Positions 1-6,979 of a DNA stretch of 9,689 nt are shown piece by piece; the first letter of the stretch is position 1; every line of letters begins with the position of its first letter. Under the pieces are notes generated by a model. It made no database searches and had not been told where the DNA came from. It was given only the letters and a program-made list of their open reading frames with translations. The stretch is from Bacteroidales bacterium UBA6244 (lineage in GTDB: Bacteria > Bacteroidota > Bacteroidia > Bacteroidales > F082). The translations under genes and the position numbers were made by a program. The stretch covers positions 1-9,689 of the forward strand of contig DJVY01000232.1 of the NCBI GenBank assembly GCA_002440885.1, given 5' to 3'.

Positions 1-116
1 TAAACCCACTTTTTTTGTGCTTTCCATTTGGAGGCACTTGTTTCAAAACCAGATTGAAAAGCTACCATTTTATTGAAAAAGCGCACGTTTATATAACAAC
101 ACAATCTGTAAGTAAT

Positions 117-1616
117 ATGAAACTACCAAGATCTTTTTACAGCTGGACGACCATTTCAGGAGCTGCTTTGGCTTTTATAAGCCTGATGCTCATCATTTTC
201 ATGATGCTCATCTCTCTGGTTTTCGACAGAGGTGACACCTATTCAGGACTGGTGACCTTTATTATTTTGCCCGTTTTTCTTGTCATCGGACTTCTCATGA
301 TTCCATTGGGAGCTCTCCGTAAAATGAAACAAAAGAAAGAATTGGCTTCTGATCCGACGGAAAAGCTACCCATTATCAACCTTAACGACCCGGGACAACG
401 CACCGCTGTTTTAATTTTTATTCTTGGCAGCACCGTTTTTTTGCTATTGAGCGCCATCGGCAGCTACGAGGCTTTTCATTACACCGAATCCAATGAGTTT
501 TGTGGCACTCTATGTCACAACGTGATGGAACCGGAATATGTTACTTACCATGGTTCAGCACATGCCAGAGTAAATTGCGTCGACTGTCATGTAGGCAGTG
601 GAGCCGACTGGTATGTACGTTCTAAATTGTCAGGCTTATATCAGGTTTATTCAGTCTTGGCCGAAGCCTATCCTCGTCCTATCGAAACACCTGTTCACAG
701 CCTCAGGCCTGCACGCGAAACTTGCGAAAAATGCCACTGGCCGGAAAAATTTTACGACCCTAAGCTGGTCACTAACCGTCATTATCTTGCAGATGAACAA
801 AATACAGAATGGGACATCACCCTTTTGGTAAAAACAGGACCGAAACTCAGCGCTCACGGCCTACAGGAAGGCATCCACTGGCACATTAACCCTGATGTAA
901 AAATAGAATACCTTCCGGTTTCAAAAAAACGCGATACGATTGGGCTGGTAATCTATACTAACCTGAAAACAGGCGAAGTAACTACCTACCGTGACCCGAA
1001 TCTCGAACAAGAGATTCCTGAGAACCACACCGAAATGCTCAGAACCATGGACTGTCTCGACTGCCATAACAGGCCTTCTCATGATTATAAAAGCCCATCG
1101 GTCTTTTTTAATCAAGCCATGAGCGCGGGCATCATATCGAAAACACTTCCCGAAATAAAACTGGTTGCCATGGGATTGTTACAGCAAACTTATGGAACAA
1201 AAGATAGTGCTATGCTTGGAATCCGGGAGGGAGTCCTCGATTACTACGAATCAAATTATCCAGAGGTCATGATCAATGAATCCGATAAAGTAGAGGAAGC
1301 CATCATCGCCTTGCAGGACGGGTATTCCAACAATATTTTCCCATATATGAAAGCCGATTGGAGACAATATCCAAATTTCCTCGGACACATCGAATCAAAC
1401 GGATGCTACCGTTGTCACAACAACTCGTTTGAAAGCGATCAAGGACGTGTTATATCAAAAGAATGCAACCTGTGTCATGATATAAAATCACAGGGGAGTC
1501 CCGGAAATATGCAACATGCTGCCGGCGATAGTGTACTTTTCTTTCAACATCCGGTAGACATTGATCTTGGCTGGCAGGAAATGAATTGTTATGATTGCCA
1601 CGTAGAACTTTATTAA
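117..1616 (+). CDS. ImcH-like NapC/NirT-family heptaheme inner-membrane cytochrome c
   Basis: Membrane-anchored multiheme cytochrome, 499 residues from the ATG at 117; an in-frame TTG 34 codons upstream adds only an unconvincing extension. Three hydrophobic helices lie at about residues 10-36, 44-67 and 97-118. A periplasmic part follows with seven c-heme motifs: CGTLCH (129-134, three residues between the cysteines), CVDCH (154-158), CEKCH (203-207), CLDCH (313-317), CYRCH (430-434), CNLCH (450-454) and CYDCH (491-495). A GIHWH stretch at 252-256 offers possible distal histidine ligands. NapC/NirT/NrfH proteins oxidise menaquinol and pass electrons to periplasmic partners; they normally have one helix and four or five hemes. 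Three helices plus seven hemes in about 500 residues is, from memory, the layout of Geobacter ImcH, used in extracellular electron transfer. No nrfA or nap gene is visible downstream, where the next gene converges. Family assignment is firm; the ImcH-type role is inference. Confidence 0.88.
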   Translation: MKLPRSFYSWTTISGAALAFISLMLIIFMMLISLVFDRGDTYSGLVTFIILPVFLVIGLLMIPLGALRKMKQKKELASDPTEKLPIINLNDPGQRTAVLIFILGSTVFLLLSAIGSYEAFHYTESNEFCGTLCHNVMEPEYVTYHGSAHARVNCVDCHVGSGADWYVRSKLSGLYQVYSVLAEAYPRPIETPVHSLRPARETCEKCHWPEKFYDPKLVTNRHYLADEQNTEWDITLLVKTGPKLSAHGLQEGIHWHINPDVKIEYLPVSKKRDTIGLVIYTNLKTGEVTTYRDPNLEQEIPENHTEMLRTMDCLDCHNRPSHDYKSPSVFFNQAMSAGIISKTLPEIKLVAMGLLQQTYGTKDSAMLGIREGVLDYYESNYPEVMINESDKVEEAIIALQDGYSNNIFPYMKADWRQYPNFLGHIESNGCYRCHNNSFESDQGRVISKECNLCHDIKSQGSPGNMQHAAGDSVLFFQHPVDIDLGWQEMNCYDCHVELY

Positions 1617-1656
1617 TGTCTGGAATCTGACACCAGCGAGCACATTAAGACGAAAA

Positions 1657-2349
1657 TCAACCCCGCTTGCTAATCTGCTGAAGCAGAGCTACATTTCCGA
1701 TTTTCATGATTTTATCATCCGTGTGGATGATGCCTTCCTGGCCAAACTCTTTGAGAATTTTGGCAGCGCTTTCTTTCGACATACTGGTCATCTCCGCCAG
1801 TTCCGCCGTCGATAAATCCATTTCAAAGGCTTGTTTCTTGTATATGTCGTTTGTTAAATAAAGGAGCACATCAGCAATACGACCGCGCCCGTTTTTCTGC
1901 GATAAGCGCAAGAGCTTGTCCATGTAGAAGATTTGCCGCGTCTGGGTATGCTTGAGGTATTCGTCCCAAAACTGCTGGTTTGAACGGAGTATTTCAACAA
2001 AAACAGTACTTTCAATCAAACAAACACTCGATTCGCGTAAAGCCTTCAATGTATAATGGTGTCGATTATTCACAAACAAACCCGTTCCGCTGATAAAATC
2101 GCCGGGAACAACAATACGGAAAAGGACATTCTTATCCTCGCCTTCAAGGTACATCTTAGCTAACCCCTTGGCAAACGAAATAACGTGCGTACAAGCCGTA
2201 CCTTGTTTAATAATCGTCTCACCGGGATGATATTCAACTTCAACCCGATGCCTGTCGATCTGCCCCAGCTCCTCATTCGTCAGCAGACTAAACATAGGCG
2301 ACTTATAAGCGCAACCCACACATTTGTATTCGTTATGTATTTTTGACAT
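1657..2349 (-). CDS. Crp/Fnr-family transcriptional regulator
   Basis: Transcription factor of 230 residues, a usual length for the family. Residues about 20-130 form the cyclic-nucleotide-type sensor barrel (PGE at 42-44, PGDF at 82-85), followed by a dimerisation helix and a C-terminal winged helix (about 155-225). The helix-turn-helix is around 181-202 (TAELAEMTSMSKESAAKIL). Cysteines are at 10, 13, 53 and 110. C10 and C13 form CxxC near the N-terminus as in FNR, and C110 sits where E. coli FNR has C122, but the third N-terminal cysteine (C29 in FNR) has no counterpart. In the recognition helix the FNR pattern E-x-x-S-R is E193-x-x-A196-K197, so the DNA target probably differs from the FNR box. 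Its 3' end is 40 bases from the convergent cytochrome gene, and it diverges from mutS2. An oxygen, redox or nitrosative-stress signal is likely but not shown; a ligand-binding Crp-like mode remains possible. Confidence 0.9.
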   Translation of the reverse strand: MSKIHNEYKCVGCAYKSPMFSLLTNEELGQIDRHRVEVEYHPGETIIKQGTACTHVISFAKGLAKMYLEGEDKNVLFRIVVPGDFISGTGLFVNNRHHYTLKALRESSVCLIESTVFVEILRSNQQFWDEYLKHTQTRQIFYMDKLLRLSQKNGRGRIADVLLYLTNDIYKKQAFEMDLSTAELAEMTSMSKESAAKILKEFGQEGIIHTDDKIMKIGNVALLQQISKRG

Positions 2350-2414
2350 CTAATCGACTTCAATTTTACCGGTCAAAAATGATAAAAATTCCCTCCGGTT
2401 AACTAATTATTGCT

Positions 2415-2436
2415 CAAAATTAACAAAATTAACAAA
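2415..2436 (-). promoter_or_regulatory. Candidate promoter/operator repeats upstream of the Crp/Fnr gene
   Basis: Two direct copies of CAAAATTAA (plus strand, starting 2415 and 2424) are followed by a third CAAA at 2433, giving a 9-base period. Read on the minus strand each full copy contains TAATTTTG, a perfect match to the Bacteroidota -7 element TAnnTTTG. A TTTC on the minus strand at 2445-2442 lies 19 bases upstream of the first copy as a weak -33 element. Transcription from here would give a leader of about 60 bases. The phased repeat could also bind a regulator. The -7 match is direct; its use is inference. Confidence 0.4.
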
Positions 2437-2483
2437 CATCAGAAATATCTGCGAAGGCAATGACACAGTCTAAACAAAAACGA

Positions 2484-2515
2484 TGTGCTGCAAATCGTTA
2501 CATTTTCTACCTTTG
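2484..2515 (+). promoter_or_regulatory. Candidate mutS2 promoter (TGTG / TACCTTTG)
   Basis: TACCTTTG at 2508-2515 is a perfect TAnnTTTG -7 element, and TGTG at 2484-2487 lies 20 bases upstream as a near match to the TTTG -33 element. A 6-base inverted repeat, AACGAT (2479-2484) and ATCGTT (2494-2499), overlaps the -33 region and could be an operator. The expected transcription start falls at about 2520-2523, on or next to the mutS2 ATG. Confidence 0.55.
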
Positions 2516-2520
2516 CCATG

Positions 2521-4971
2521 ATGAATACGTATCCACAACACTTTGAGCAGAAGATTGGTTTCGACCGCATAAGACACCACATTTCTGATCTGTGCATCAG
2601 CACGATGGGAAAATCAATGGTGCAGAAAATTAATTTCTCTACGCGGCTTGAAACCGTGCAGAAAATGCTGGATCAGGTGATGGAGTTTGTTACTTTACTC
2701 ACCGCGGGAAAAAACTTTCCCTCTCAAGACTATCTGGATTTGCGTCCGGAATTAAAACAGGCCGTTACACCCGGGAGCTTTATCGAAATTGATACCCTTT
2801 TCAACCTCAAAGCCGTGCTGAGCACGCTTTTTGAAATTCATCACTTCACACACAACCTCAAAGCAGAAGATTTCCCTGAACTTATTTCCTTAGTGCAATC
2901 CGTATCAATTCCAACTCACCTACTCGACAGAGCAAACGAAATAATTGATGAAAAAGGAGAGATTAAAAACAATGCCTCGCCAGCTCTGGCCTCCATCAGA
3001 AGTGAGATTGCAACTTTGCAGAGACAAGTATTCCGCGAAACGAAGAAGGCGTATGATGCGGCAAAAAAGTCTGGTTGGGTTCCAGAGAACAGCGAAATTA
3101 CCATTCGTAACGGGCGGGCGGTAATCCCCTTAAATGCGGCCGACAAAAGGGCAATCGGAGGCATCATTCACGACGAATCGGCTTCAGGACAAACCGTTTT
3201 TGTGGAAGCTGCCATTTCGTTCGAGATCAACAACAAAATAAAAAAACTGGAAGGCGAAGAACGCAGAGAAATTATAAAAATTCTCACGCATTTCACCGAT
3301 CTCCTGCGACCCCATATACCTGAGCTGAGCCACGCTATCTGGTTTTTAGGCATCATCGATTTTATCAGGGCAAAAGCACTTTTTTCGATAAAAACCAAAG
3401 CCGCTGCGCCGATAATCACCTCCGACACGGATATGGATTGGAAGCAGGCCATTCATCCCTTGTTGTTCCTCGCCCACCGCGAACAAAACAAAACAGTTGT
3501 CCCACTCGACATCAAGTTAACCTCTGAAAACCGAATTCTGGTCATCTCGGGGCCCAATGCCGGAGGAAAATCTGTTTGTCTGAAAACCAACGGTTTGCTG
3601 CAATACATGCTACAGTGCGGGTTCCCCGTTCCTGCCTCTCCCGACAGCCGATTCAGGCTGTTCAAACAAATCTTTATTGATATAGGTGATGAACAATCTC
3701 TGGAAAATGATTTGAGTACCTACAGCTCGCATTTGCTAAACATGAAGCATTTTCTAAAATACGCCAACAAAAATACGCTTGTTTTGATAGATGAATTTGG
3801 GACAGGTACAGAGCCACAACTGGGTGGCGCTATTGCGGAGGCCACCCTGCAAGAAATCAACCGACAAAAAGCCTATGGGGTAATCACTACCCACTACACC
3901 AACCTCAAAGTTCTGGCAGAACGAACATCGGGCTTGGTTAATGGCGCTATGTTGTTCGACTCCAAAGAAATGCAGCCACTGTACATACTACAAACCGGTA
4001 AGCCAGGAAGCTCTTTTGCCTTTGAGATTGCCAGAAAAATAGGCTTTCCTGAACACGTGCTTAATCTGGCTAAAAGTAAAAGCGGTGGTAAACTCGTAAA
4101 ATTTGACGAACAACTTCAGCAACTGGAAATTGACAAAATTTCTATCGAAAAGAAAAAACAAAAACTAATGTCTGCCGATGAGCATCTCTCCCATATGGTA
4201 GAAAAGTACACGTCGCTCTATGAGGAGCTGGAAAAATCAAAGAAACAAATCATCAAAGAGGCCCAAAAGGTGGCTGTCAACATTATCGAAGAGTCCAACA
4301 AAACCATCGAGAAAACCATAAGAGACATCAAAGAAGCCGAAGCCGACAAAGAAAAAACAAAACTGCTTCGGGAAAATCTGGAGAAAACCAGAAAAAAACT
4401 GCTTGTTGAAACTGAATCCCTAAATCCGAAATCTGAAAAAAAGCCAAAAACCAACAAACGAAAAGAAAAAAAACCTGCCACTCCATCCACAACAAACCCT
4501 TTAAAAAACCCGGAAATTGGCGATTTTGTGCAGATTGCCGACACCGATATCCAGGGTGAATTAATGGAGTTCTCGGGCGATACCGCCATTTTAAACGTAA
4601 ACGAGGTGAAGCTAAAAACTTCACGTAAAAAACTTGTGGTAATCGACAAACCAAAGATGCATAAAATAAAAAAGCACAGTGGCTTGTCCAATATCATTAA
4701 CGAACTGAACCAAAAGGTGGCCAATTTTAGTATGACAATCGACCTGAGAGGAAAACGCGCTGAAGAAGCCATGTATGAACTGTCGAAATATATTGATGAA
4801 TGCTTGCTGCTGAACATATATGAGGTAGACATTCTGCATGGCAAAGGTTCAGGAATCCTGCGGGATATCATCCGCGATTACCTCAATACAGTTCCAGAGA
4901 TTAAACGCTTTGGCGATGCTCCGCTGGAACAAGGTGGCGGCGGCATTACAAGGGTGAGTTTTAACAGATAA
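2521..4971 (+). CDS. mutS2: MutS2: Smr-domain ATPase, endonuclease / collided-ribosome splitting factor
   Basis: DNA- and ribosome-associated ATPase of 816 residues, normal for MutS2. It lacks the mismatch-binding domain of MutS. Residues about 1-330 are the MutS-type core and lever. The ATPase shows Walker A GPNAGGKS (344-351) and Walker B VLIDEFGTGTEP (421-432). A long charged coiled coil spans about 524-650, followed by a Lys/Pro-rich linker, a small KOW-like beta domain (about 664-705) and a C-terminal Smr domain with DLRG (741-744) and HGKGSG (773-778). MutS2 proteins suppress recombination, with the Smr domain acting as a nuclease in some species; in Bacillus the protein also splits collided ribosomes. 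Which role dominates here cannot be read from sequence. Start: a GTG at 2485 keeps the frame open but would overlap the promoter. ATG 2521 begins MNTYPQHFEQKIGFD, matching the usual Bacteroidota N-terminus; ATG 2518 is adjacent. The regulator gene diverges from it and the next gene has its own promoter. Confidence 0.96.
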   Translation: MNTYPQHFEQKIGFDRIRHHISDLCISTMGKSMVQKINFSTRLETVQKMLDQVMEFVTLLTAGKNFPSQDYLDLRPELKQAVTPGSFIEIDTLFNLKAVLSTLFEIHHFTHNLKAEDFPELISLVQSVSIPTHLLDRANEIIDEKGEIKNNASPALASIRSEIATLQRQVFRETKKAYDAAKKSGWVPENSEITIRNGRAVIPLNAADKRAIGGIIHDESASGQTVFVEAAISFEINNKIKKLEGEERREIIKILTHFTDLLRPHIPELSHAIWFLGIIDFIRAKALFSIKTKAAAPIITSDTDMDWKQAIHPLLFLAHREQNKTVVPLDIKLTSENRILVISGPNAGGKSVCLKTNGLLQYMLQCGFPVPASPDSRFRLFKQIFIDIGDEQSLENDLSTYSSHLLNMKHFLKYANKNTLVLIDEFGTGTEPQLGGAIAEATLQEINRQKAYGVITTHYTNLKVLAERTSGLVNGAMLFDSKEMQPLYILQTGKPGSSFAFEIARKIGFPEHVLNLAKSKSGGKLVKFDEQLQQLEIDKISIEKKKQKLMSADEHLSHMVEKYTSLYEELEKSKKQIIKEAQKVAVNIIEESNKTIEKTIRDIKEAEADKEKTKLLRENLEKTRKKLLVETESLNPKSEKKPKTNKRKEKKPATPSTTNPLKNPEIGDFVQIADTDIQGELMEFSGDTAILNVNEVKLKTSRKKLVVIDKPKMHKIKKHSGLSNIINELNQKVANFSMTIDLRGKRAEEAMYELSKYIDECLLLNIYEVDILHGKGSGILRDIIRDYLNTVPEIKRFGDAPLEQGGGGITRVSFNR

Positions 4972-4972
4972 A

Positions 4973-5032
4973 TGCAATAGCTACAACAACCTGTAAACAT
5001 GGCTATTGCAATACATGCAAAACGCATTGTAT
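4973..5032. repeat. Two back-to-back hairpins after mutS2
   Basis: TGCAATAGC (4973-4981) is perfectly repeated in inverse as GCTATTGCA (5002-5010); T4982-G5001 and A4983-T5000 can lengthen the stem to 11 pairs around a 16-base loop. Directly adjoining is a second hairpin: ATACATGC (5011-5018), loop AAAAC, and GCATTGTAT (5024-5032) with one bulged T. Neither is followed by a T-tract, so neither looks like a standard intrinsic terminator. They start one base past the mutS2 stop codon and could shape the mRNA 3' end or be a protein-binding site. Confidence 0.5.
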
Positions 5033-5078
5033 AGTTCAAATAGGGGTGCTTCTGGAAAGTGAATCGATCGAAATACCC

Positions 5079-5086
5079 TACTTTTG
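5079..5086 (+). promoter_or_regulatory. Candidate -7 element for the LTD surface-protein gene
   Basis: TACTTTTG is a perfect TAnnTTTG match, 54 bases before the ATG at 5141. No clear TTTG -33 element is seen at the expected distance. The expected start of transcription, about 5091-5094, leaves an A-rich leader of about 50 bases with no Shine-Dalgarno sequence. Confidence 0.5.
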
Positions 5087-5140
5087 CTTCTCGTGATGAA
5101 AAAACCAAAAAATCAGTTATAATCAATCAAATCTAATCAC

Positions 5141-6862
5141 ATGAAAAAAAATTACCTATTCATGCTTCGGGTGTTGACCTTCCTTATGGTGGCAATGCTC
5201 ATCACTTCAGAAGCAAAAGCGCAACTCTACATCAATGAGTTTATGGCCAGTAACGACATGGCCTTCCCCGGTCCACAAGGCGATCACCCTGACTGGATTG
5301 AAATTTATAATGCAGGAGATGAGGCCGTTATGCTTGGAGGCTATTACCTCTCTGACGACCTTACTGATCCAACTAAAATGTTTCAGATTTCTAATGAATT
5401 TCCTGATTCAGTGACTATTAGTGCTGGCGGTTACTTGCTCTTTTATGCCAACAGCGACCCTGACTGGAGCGTGTTGAATCTGAATTTTAAATTAGGCGGT
5501 GGCGGTGAAGCCATCGGTTTTTGGAATCCTGATCAGGTTTTTGTTGACAGCCTTACCTATGGCGAACAAATTGCTGATGTGTCGTTTGGCAGGTATGAAG
5601 ATGGAACCAACAACTGGTTTGCAATGACCAACTATACCCCGGGTGCTGCCAATCAAAATCCGGCTCCCGCTCCCATCGTGCTGTACATCAACGAATTTAT
5701 GGCTAGTAACGATGCGGCTTTCCCAGGTCCGCAAGGTGACTATCCCGATTGGATTGAGATTTACAACGCAGGAACAGAAGACGTTATGTTAGGCGGTTAC
5801 TATTTATCAGATGATCTGGCTGATTCGGCAAAGATGTACCAGATTCCGGCTACCTATCCCGATTCTGTTACCGTTCCTGCAGGTGGCTATTTGGTTTTTT
5901 ATGCCAACAGCGATCCCGACTGGAGTGTGCTCAACCTGAACTTTAAACTGGGTGGAAGTGGCGAACAGATCGGGCTCTGGAATCCAGGCCAGGTGTTTGT
6001 TGACAGCCTTACCTATGGCGAACAAATGGCCGACACCTCTTATGGCCGCTATCAGGATGGCTCAAACAACTGGTTTTTCATGCCGGAATTCACTCCCGGA
6101 ACCTCCAATACCAACCCTAACCCGCCTTCTCCGACATCGCTCTATATCAATGAGTTCATGGCCTCAAATGATGGGGCAGTACCCGGCCCGCAAGGAGACT
6201 ATCCTGATTGGATCGAGATATATAACGCAGGATCAGAGGCCGTTATGCTAGGTGGTTACTATATGTCGGACGACTTAAACGATCCAGAGAAAATGTTTCA
6301 AATACCTGGTACTTATCCTGATTCAGTTACCGTTCAGGCAGGCGGGTTTATTGTTTTTTACGCCAATAGCGATCCCGATTGGAGTGTGCTTAACCTAAAC
6401 TTCAAACTCAGCGGAGGCGGTGAACACATTGGTTTCTGGAATCCCGATCAGGTGTTTGTAGATAGCCTGACTTATGGCGAACAATATGCTGATACAACTT
6501 ACGGTCGGTTTACCGATGGAACCAATAACTGGTATCTGATGCCTGACTATTCACCTGGCGAGCCAAATCGTTACACAGACGCCATAGCAGAGTTTCGGGA
6601 TGGAAACAGTTTCTCTATTTCCTATCCAAACCCCTTCGAGAACGAAACAAACATCGAATTTATTTTGGATAAAGCAGAACCTGTTTCGATCATGATTTTT
6701 GATATAACAGGAGCTGTTATTGAGAAAGTAGAAAACAAATTATTCCAAAAAGGCCTGCAACAATACCGCTGGGACGCCGCAGGCCTGCCTTCCGGATATT
6801 ACTTCTACCAAATTAAAACAACAGGTAACAATGCCACTGGTAAAGTGTGCAAAATCAGATAA
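5141..6862 (+). CDS. Secreted triple lamin-tail-domain protein with T9SS sorting domain
   Basis: Predicted cell-surface or secreted protein of 573 residues. Residues 1-27 form a signal peptide (KK, hydrophobic core, AKA at 25-27) with likely cleavage before Q28, fitting the Bacteroidota habit of exposing an N-terminal glutamine that cyclises to pyroglutamate. Three near-identical lamin tail domains (LTD) start at L29, L181 and L334, each with LYINEFMASND, PDWIEIYNAG, MLGGYY.SDDL and FYANSDPDWSVLNLNFKL. The first two are followed by Pro/Asn-rich linkers (about 172-180 and 323-333). Residues about 490-573 are a type A T9SS sorting domain: YPNPF (495-499), a DITG turn and a final LPSGYYFYQI strand. 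T9SS moves such proteins across the outer membrane, usually cleaving the C-terminal domain and attaching the protein to surface lipopolysaccharide. No enzyme domain is visible, so a structural, adhesive or scaffolding role is inferred; the ligand is unknown. The gene stands alone, with its own promoter and terminator. Confidence 0.93.
   Translation: MKKNYLFMLRVLTFLMVAMLITSEAKAQLYINEFMASNDMAFPGPQGDHPDWIEIYNAGDEAVMLGGYYLSDDLTDPTKMFQISNEFPDSVTISAGGYLLFYANSDPDWSVLNLNFKLGGGGEAIGFWNPDQVFVDSLTYGEQIADVSFGRYEDGTNNWFAMTNYTPGAANQNPAPAPIVLYINEFMASNDAAFPGPQGDYPDWIEIYNAGTEDVMLGGYYLSDDLADSAKMYQIPATYPDSVTVPAGGYLVFYANSDPDWSVLNLNFKLGGSGEQIGLWNPGQVFVDSLTYGEQMADTSYGRYQDGSNNWFFMPEFTPGTSNTNPNPPSPTSLYINEFMASNDGAVPGPQGDYPDWIEIYNAGSEAVMLGGYYMSDDLNDPEKMFQIPGTYPDSVTVQAGGFIVFYANSDPDWSVLNLNFKLSGGGEHIGFWNPDQVFVDSLTYGEQYADTTYGRFTDGTNNWYLMPDYSPGEPNRYTDAIAEFRDGNSFSISYPNPFENETNIEFILDKAEPVSIMIFDITGAVIEKVENKLFQKGLQQYRWDAAGLPSGYYFYQIKTTGNNATGKVCKIR
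5225..6574 (+). repeat. Three in-frame tandem LTD coding repeats (about 456-459 bp)
   Basis: Unit 1 spans 5225-5680 (152 codons), unit 2 5681-6139 (153 codons) and unit 3 6140 to about 6574, which ends without the proline-rich linker. The protein copies are nearly identical while the DNA copies differ at many silent sites. In the 15 codons for NSDPDWSVLNLNFKL, units 1 and 2 differ silently in 7 codons, 2 and 3 in 6, and 1 and 3 in 11, with no amino-acid change. In contrast, units 1 and 2 share an uninterrupted identical 32-base tract (5540-5571 and 5996-6027). Confidence 0.95.
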
Positions 6863-6891
6863 GTTAAACTATTTTAATTAATGCTGGACAG

Positions 6892-6921
6892 GCTGCGTCA
6901 CATCAAGTGGCGCAGCTTTTT
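6892..6921 (+). terminator. Intrinsic terminator of the LTD-protein gene
   Basis: The arms GCTGCGTCAC (6892-6901) and GTGGCGCAGC (6907-6916) pair over ten positions with one T-G wobble, around the loop ATCAA. TTTTT (6917-6921) and more A/T follow. It sits 29 bases past the stop codon and is the clearest terminator in the window. Confidence 0.9.
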
Positions 6922-6956
6922 AATTTTAAACAATTCAATACACATGTAAATCTTTA

Positions 6957-6964
6957 TATATTTG
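6957..6964 (+). promoter_or_regulatory. Candidate -7 element for the thioredoxin pair
   Basis: TATATTTG matches TAnnTTTG perfectly and lies 15 bases before the ATG at 6980, just after the preceding gene's terminator. Transcription would start only about 8-10 bases before the start codon. No clear -33 TTTG is seen in the A/T-rich sequence upstream. Confidence 0.5.
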
Positions 6965-6979
6965 CGGCAAGTTTAAAAA

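Noticed and set aside
17..37. Weak hairpin GTGCTTTC / GGAGGCAC near the window start
   Set aside because: It has two G-T pairs and no real T-tract after it on the plus strand, so it is not a convincing terminator for an upstream gene.
15..116. In-frame TTG-initiated extension of the cytochrome by 34 codons
   Set aside because: The extension has no family counterpart and would put extra residues before the first helix; ATG 117 gives a short KLPR lead into the helix as expected.
1617..1656. Terminator between the convergent cytochrome and regulator genes
   Set aside because: The arms AGCGAG and CTTGCT do not pair fully and no T-tract follows on either strand.
4218..4871. 217-codon open frame antisense to mutS2
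   Set aside because: It lies opposite the Lys/Glu-rich coiled coil, giving a Ser/Phe-rich, low-complexity product with no domain. It is a shadow of a certain gene.
5096..5122. Eight-codon ORF (MKKPKNQL) in the LTD gene leader
   Set aside because: It begins at about the predicted transcription start, has no SD sequence, and A-rich DNA easily yields ATGAAAAAA. Chance is the simpler explanation.
5952..6251. 99-codon plus-strand frame inside the LTD gene
   Set aside because: It overlaps the repeats out of frame and its product resembles no family.
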